From Acidovorax sp. NO-1 (GTDB taxonomy: Bacteria > Pseudomonadota > Gammaproteobacteria > Burkholderiales > Burkholderiaceae_C), in contig NZ_AGTS01000044.1 of the NCBI RefSeq assembly GCF_000238595.1, forward strand, positions 1-46,250: a stretch of DNA of 46,250 nucleotides, given 5' to 3'. The translations under genes were made by a program, and so were the position numbers. Positions 42,055 through 46,250 of this stretch are shown here, piece after piece. Below the pieces are notes generated by a model. That model did no database searches and was not told the origin of the DNA. It saw only the letters and a program-made list of their open reading frames with translations. The first letter of the stretch is position 1. Every line of letters starts with the position of its first letter.

Positions 42055-43938
42055 TCAATCTTCGAAAACAAGTGCCGGTGGCGCCATGACGCGGGCCGTG
42101 TGCGCCAGGTCCGCGATCAGGTGGTTGGCGAAATAGCTGTTTTGGGTATCGGGTTCCAGTGCCGCCACGGCCAGGTTGGCGCGGGGCTGGTTCAGGGGCA
42201 CGTAGAAGCTGCCTGCGGGCATGTCAATGGCGCTGCGCGTCGGCGCCACCTGCACGCGCACGATGCCCTGGCCACCCGCAATCGTGCCGATCACGTCCTG
42301 GCGGTCGGCTGTCTCCCGGGCGGTTTCGCGGTAGGTGTCGGCCAGGGCCGAGCCGGGCTCGGCCACGCGCAGTACCTGCAGCCCCAGCAGCTTCAGGCGC
42401 TCCACGGCTTCACTGGAGCTTGCCGACAGCCAGTAGCCGCAGGGGCGGGCCCGCGTCTTGGTGGCACGCAAGGTGAGGGAGGAATTCCAGTCCACACGGA
42501 TGGAGCGGTCTTCACCGGTTTCGGGATCCAGAAAATCGAGCTGGCGCTGCGTGGGGGTTGCAGCAGCTTCCACCACCACCTGGTCACGGCAAGCCTGTGC
42601 GCTCACGTCACGCTCCACAAACGAGCGCACCTGCTCCAGGTTGGTGGCACGCTCGGCCGTGCTGCGCAGCGCACTGGTGATGGCGGTCACCTGCGAATGC
42701 ACCCGGCGCTGGATGTGCATGCGCCCAAGGCCCACGCCGCGCGTTTCCACCAGCAGGCTCACGGTGTTTTTAAGGCCATTCACGTTGCGCCCGGTGTCGG
42801 GCTGGGTGCCCCCCATCGAGATGCGCTTGTCATCCGGATTGGTGGAGGTGGTGTAGTACCAGTCGCTCGTGAGGTTCTGGGCCCGGAGCGCCGCCACCAT
42901 GGGCTGGTGGTACCACTCTTCAGACGCCTTGGTCAGAAACTCGGGGTAGTTGGCCGTGGTGGCGTACTGCAGCAGCGCGTCGTAGCGCTGGATGGCGTTG
43001 AACTTCTGCAGGTAGCGGCCGACGGCGGTGTATTCATGGGCGTCCAGCACCAGGATCGGCCGGTAGGTGCTAATCGCTTGGGCCAGCGCGCGGGCTTCGG
43101 GTGTATTCAGGAGCAGATGGTCGCGGTTCATGTCCACGCCATTGGCGGTGACACGGGTTCCGGCCGCGGCGCCGTCGGGGTTGGCACGGGGCACGACCAC
43201 GACGTTGATGCGGTCCAGCAGCGGCTCGAGCAGCCCCTGCACCAGCTCCCGGCTGATGACCAGCAGGGCCTCGCTGCCAGCGGGCTCGTCGCCGTGCTGC
43301 TGGCCAATGAGCACCACCGTGGGCCGGCCGCTGGTGTCCAGGTCAGCGGGCTCGGTGCCCGCCGCTCGCGTCGCCAGCAGGCCCAGGATGGGTTCGCCCC
43401 GCTGCGACATGCCCAGGTTGAGCAGCCTGGCGCGTGTGCCCCCGCGGGGCGCGGGCTCGGCCAGCGACTGCAGCCACTGGCTGATTTCGGCGTTGGTGGT
43501 GAAGGCCCTGCGGTCCGGGCCCAGGCCAGGGGTGCTGTAGGCAGTGGGTGGATCAGGGAACCGGGCTGCCACTGCAGCGCCGTAGGGCGGGGCCATGGGG
43601 CCCTGGTCTTGCACCACCAGCGGCGCTGGCGGGGGCAAGGGGCTGGTAACCACAGCCGGGCGTGGGGGCGGGGCCAAAGGTGTCTGGCCCAAGGGCGCCG
43701 GCACCACCGTGCCGGGCTGGGCGCGGGGCAGGGGTGCGGGTGCGCCTGTTCTCGCGCCAGGTGTGGAGGGCCACGGGGGCAGGGGTGTGGTGCTGCACGC
43801 CGTCAACAGCGCTGCGGCCAGCAGTGCAGAGACCTTCCACGGCAGATTCCGCAGGCGGCCGGGTTTCGGCGCGGCCAGGGATGCGGGTGGGGTTTCGCGG
43901 TGAAGATTGGAATGCATGTTCATGGTGGTTGCTGCCAT
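42055..43938 (-). CDS. M14-family zinc carboxypeptidase, predicted lipoprotein
   Basis: 627 residues from ATG 43938; ATGs at 43923 and 43917 are alternatives. A signal peptide with lipobox LLTAC (Cys about 48) anchors it to a membrane. A long Pro-rich linker (about 50-140) leads to the peptidase domain. Zinc ligands are visible as H and E in GQQHGDEPAGSEA and the downstream H in VLDAHEYT; VPRANPDG and the Glu in LLVETRGVG complete the M14 pattern. The C-terminal 200 residues carry an extra beta-rich region. It likely trims peptides in the cell envelope. Confidence 0.92.
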   Translation of the reverse strand: MAATTMNMHSNLHRETPPASLAAPKPGRLRNLPWKVSALLAAALLTACSTTPLPPWPSTPGARTGAPAPLPRAQPGTVVPAPLGQTPLAPPPRPAVVTSPLPPPAPLVVQDQGPMAPPYGAAVAARFPDPPTAYSTPGLGPDRRAFTTNAEISQWLQSLAEPAPRGGTRARLLNLGMSQRGEPILGLLATRAAGTEPADLDTSGRPTVVLIGQQHGDEPAGSEALLVISRELVQGLLEPLLDRINVVVVPRANPDGAAAGTRVTANGVDMNRDHLLLNTPEARALAQAISTYRPILVLDAHEYTAVGRYLQKFNAIQRYDALLQYATTANYPEFLTKASEEWYHQPMVAALRAQNLTSDWYYTTSTNPDDKRISMGGTQPDTGRNVNGLKNTVSLLVETRGVGLGRMHIQRRVHSQVTAITSALRSTAERATNLEQVRSFVERDVSAQACRDQVVVEAAATPTQRQLDFLDPETGEDRSIRVDWNSSLTLRATKTRARPCGYWLSASSSEAVERLKLLGLQVLRVAEPGSALADTYRETARETADRQDVIGTIAGGQGIVRVQVAPTRSAIDMPAGSFYVPLNQPRANLAVAALEPDTQNSYFANHLIADLAHTARVMAPPALVFED

Positions 43939-44078
43939 TGGCCAAGGCTGGACTTTGTTACGGCGATGTTACCTGCGCATGCGCGGAGGGCCGTGTCAGC
44001 GTACATCCCGTTGCAAACACTTTGCCCCGCTTTGCAGCACCTGTACCGAGGACGTGACCGGAAGCCTGCTTGCTCAGG

Positions 44079-45161
44079 CTATAGGGGGTTTGCCGAGGGT
44101 GGCAGCGGCTGTAGCGGTGCAGGCGGTGGCGGGGGGTCCTGCGGTGGCATCCTGAGGCGTAGCAGCGCGCGCACAAAGCCGTGGTCGGAGCGGGTGCGGT
44201 CACGCCCTTCGTGCAGGTGGTCATTGAAATAGTCCACACGCTTCACGTCGCCCAAGCTGTTCCTGCCGTTCTGCACGAACTCCTCGCTCACCAGGATCTG
44301 GTCGAGCACGCTGGGGGAACCCTGGTGGATGTGTGAGTACGCCACGTCCTTTTTCAGCGCAGCATCGCCTTGCAGGTCGTAGGCATTGAACAGGGCCACA
44401 TCGCGCGCCGAGCGGTCATACGCGATCTCGTTGGTGGCGCAGAAGAGTTGCGTGGTGACGCTGTCAGGGGTGTCGTTGAAGTCACCCAGGACCACCAGCG
44501 GCATGCTGGTGCGGTGCAGCAGGTCAATCACCAGGCAACGCAGCGCCATGGCCTCTGCACCGCGCATGATCAGCGAGCGCAGCGACGCCAGTGCCATCAC
44601 TTTGCGGTCATCCCGGTCCTCGGTGGGGTTCCCCTGGGCATCTTGCAGGAACTTGGGCCGCTTGGATTTGAGGTGGGCTGTCAGCACCGTCAGGCTCTGC
44701 CCATGTTTCATGCGCAGTGTGACCACCAGCGGGGGGCGTTCGAAATGCGTGTGCAAACCCAGACCGGGCACGTCCACCTGAAAACCCGGCGGGAATTCAG
44801 CAAACGACTGCATGGCCTCGACCTTGAGCCTTGTGGCGATGCCCACCCGGGGCGTTCCCTTGGCACCGCCGTGGGTGGCGTCGTTCTCTGCACCAGGTAC
44901 CGCCACAAAGTCGTAGCGCAGGCCGCTGCGGCCGAGTGCGCCCTTGAGCGCTGCATCGTCCCACACCTCCTGGACCGCCAGCACGTCGGCATTGAGCATG
45001 CGAAACCGGTCGCCCAGCCAGGTGAGCTTGCGCTCGAATTCGGTCTGGCTGTAGGGGTCCTGGCTGTCGTAGAAAACGCGGCCCGGATTGGCCAGGTTGA
45101 GCACGTTGCAGGTGGCCACCATCAGGGTGGCCAGGGGCTGGGGTGGATCGATGGGGCGCAT
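44079..45161 (-). CDS. Endonuclease/exonuclease/phosphatase (EEP) family hydrolase
   Basis: About 360 residues; start at 45161 (MRPIDPPQPLATLM) or the ATG four codons earlier. EEP motifs in order: VATCNVLNLAN, VLAVQEVWDD (metal-binding Glu), LTVLTAHLKSKRP, LVVLGDFNDTPDS and RSDHGFVRA (catalytic His). The C-terminus is a Pro-rich tail. No clear signal peptide. The substrate (DNA, lipid or sugar phosphate) cannot be told. Confidence 0.93.
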   Translation of the reverse strand: MRPIDPPQPLATLMVATCNVLNLANPGRVFYDSQDPYSQTEFERKLTWLGDRFRMLNADVLAVQEVWDDAALKGALGRSGLRYDFVAVPGAENDATHGGAKGTPRVGIATRLKVEAMQSFAEFPPGFQVDVPGLGLHTHFERPPLVVTLRMKHGQSLTVLTAHLKSKRPKFLQDAQGNPTEDRDDRKVMALASLRSLIMRGAEAMALRCLVIDLLHRTSMPLVVLGDFNDTPDSVTTQLFCATNEIAYDRSARDVALFNAYDLQGDAALKKDVAYSHIHQGSPSVLDQILVSEEFVQNGRNSLGDVKRVDYFNDHLHEGRDRTRSDHGFVRALLRLRMPPQDPPPPPAPLQPLPPSANPL

Positions 45162-45213
45162 GGGCCACAGCATCGCACAAGACCATGGTCCGCAACCGGG
45201 CCGGGTCGCCGTG

Positions 45214-45909
45214 TCAGAAAGGCTGGAGGTCGCTGCCCGTCAGAACATGCAGCCCGGCGGGGCGCGTCTGTACGGCGTGCACCAGTGCACGTGCCACGTC
45301 GGCGCCGGGGCGGGCGCGGTAGCTGGCGGGAATCACCGGGTTCAGCCATGTAAAGAGCTTGAGGGACAGTGTTTCCGCCGGGCGCGCAGCCTGGTGCAAG
45401 CTGCGCCGCTCGCCCATGAGCAGGGAGGGGCGGGCGATCACGAGTGTGGAGAATCCCAGGCCCGCCAGGTCCCGCTCCACCTCTCCCTTCACGCGGTTGT
45501 AGAAGATGCGCGAATTCGGATCGGCCCCCATCGCGGTGACCACGCCGCAGCGGGTGGCACCGGCTGCGCGTGCAGCGCGGGCCGTTGCCATCACGGCGTC
45601 GTAATCCACTGCACGAAAGGCTGCCTGGCTGCCCGCAACCGCCATGGTGGTGCCAAGCGTGATGTAGACATCGTCTACTGGCGGCAGCAGGGGCAGGGCC
45701 GCGAAGTCCACCGCGTGCAGATGCAGCCTGGGGTGGTTCAGCGCAGGCGCCCTTCGCCCCCTGCCATGCAGTACGTGGACGGCCGGGCCCGTTACCGCAG
45801 AAGCGGGCGACTTGCGGGTATCAGCGGTTAAAAGAGCCGCGAGGACCGCCTGGCCCACGAGACCCGTTGCCCCGGCCACCACCGCCACCCGCGCCTGATC
45901 CACCACCAT
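45214..45909 (-). CDS. NAD(P)-binding Rossmann-fold protein (atypical SDR, oxidoreductase-like)
   Basis: 231 residues. The N-terminal glycine motif is VAVVAGATGLVGQAV, followed by VDDVYITLGTTMAVAGSQAA then FRAVDYD, VVTAMGADPNS and the family's YNRVKGEVERDL segment (Y-x3-K). It resembles the HTATIP2/YwnB-type NAD(P)H-binding proteins. The start at 45909 lies 89 bp inside the downstream end of the adjacent gene in another frame; the Rossmann motif itself is in the overlap, so the overlap is genuine rather than a mis-set start. Confidence 0.9.
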   Translation of the reverse strand: MVVDQARVAVVAGATGLVGQAVLAALLTADTRKSPASAVTGPAVHVLHGRGRRAPALNHPRLHLHAVDFAALPLLPPVDDVYITLGTTMAVAGSQAAFRAVDYDAVMATARAARAAGATRCGVVTAMGADPNSRIFYNRVKGEVERDLAGLGFSTLVIARPSLLMGERRSLHQAARPAETLSLKLFTWLNPVIPASYRARPGADVARALVHAVQTRPAGLHVLTGSDLQPF

Positions 45910-46250
45910 AACCGCCACCTCCTGAGTTGCGATAACCACCACCGCCACCACCACCACGGCGGCCGCGTTCAGCCATGCTGTCCACGCTGGTGCGCATCGG
46001 GTCTGGTTGCCCGCCAGCGCCATGGCTGGAGCTACGGTGGCTCGGGTTGCTGTGGCCCAGGTGTGTACCAAGGTGTGCATTCGCGCGGGGAGGCTGCGCG
46101 TCGTCGTAGCGATGTCCACCGCCGCCGCCTTCGGGGCGCGGACCCCGGCTGCGTGCAGGGGCCTGGGGCGCGCCATCACGCGCGCCGCCCCGGCCACCGC
46201 CTTGGCCACCACGGCCACCGCCGGCAGGGCCTTGCGCGCTGCGCGGTGCA
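45821..46250 (-). CDS. C-terminal part of a glycine/arginine-rich protein, probably an RhlE-type DEAD-box RNA helicase (partial)
   Basis: The right edge cuts the gene; the visible 142 codons on the minus strand are the tail. It is built of RGG/GGGG repeats (GGGRGGQGGGRGGARDGAPQ, PDPMRTSVDSMAERGRRGG) and ends GPRGSFNR. Tails like this are typical of RhlE-type RNA helicases in the Comamonadaceae, where they bind RNA, but the helicase core is outside the window. The final 89 bp overlap the Rossmann-fold gene in a different frame. Confidence 0.7.
   Translation of the reverse strand, partial: APRSAQGPAGGGRGGQGGGRGGARDGAPQAPARSRGPRPEGGGGGHRYDDAQPPRANAHLGTHLGHSNPSHRSSSHGAGGQPDPMRTSVDSMAERGRRGGGGGGGYRNSGGGGYGGGSGAGGGGGRGNGSRGPGGPRGSFNR

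Overview
The window is high-GC DNA from a betaproteobacterium. The family is probably Comamonadaceae (Acidovorax-like), inferred from a PhaR-type polyhydroxyalkanoate regulator, a yejABEF-like transporter, a biosynthetic FabI, and two families of short palindromic intergenic repeats of a kind I associate with that family. No species call is possible from sequence reading alone.

Positions 1 to about 19,250 look like an accessory, defence-rich island lying against the 3' end of a tRNA-Ser(GGA) gene. From left to right it holds: an XRE regulator with a set of CTACG-N5-CGTAG palindromes; a 35-residue hydrophobic peptide gene coupled to an orphan flagellin; a membrane-anchored Mrr-type nuclease with a small secreted DUF4124-like protein; an 870-residue zinc-hook ATPase resembling RloC/PrrC (AAA_13), whose ribosome binding site can pair with an upstream copy of its complement; a complete IS66-family element with four genes and a perfect 8-bp target duplication, sitting inside an older palindromic element; and a kinase locus (unknown gene, divergent Ser/Thr kinase, unknown 383-residue protein). 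Next come a PD-(D/E)xK-like nuclease ending tail-to-tail against that locus, an IS3-family remnant, a coupled PIN-domain pair, an H-NS-like gene, and a three-gene set with a Cys-His-Asp protease-like protein. No integrase is visible, so the island extends beyond the window or has lost it.

From 19,248 to the end the DNA reads as core chromosome: tRNA-Ser, an NfeD/SPFH pair, an Orn/Lys/Arg decarboxylase, a fasciclin protein, an exported ATP-dependent DNA ligase, FabI, the yejA-yejB-yejE-yejF peptide ABC transporter, a Blc lipocalin, a large coiled-coil membrane protein, a GST, an MscS channel, PhaR, RimO, tRNA-Arg(TCT), a KefB/YbaL-type antiporter, an M14 carboxypeptidase lipoprotein, an EEP-family hydrolase, an NAD-binding oxidoreductase and the C-terminus of a glycine-rich protein, probably an RhlE-type helicase.

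The most notable points are a MntA/HepT toxin-antitoxin pair embedded inside the yej operon between yejB and yejE, the uncharacterised kinase and PIN loci of the island, the possible Shine-Dalgarno sequestration in front of the RloC-like gene, the operator set controlling a peptide/flagellin pair, and an 89-bp out-of-frame overlap between the glycine-rich tail and a Rossmann-fold gene.
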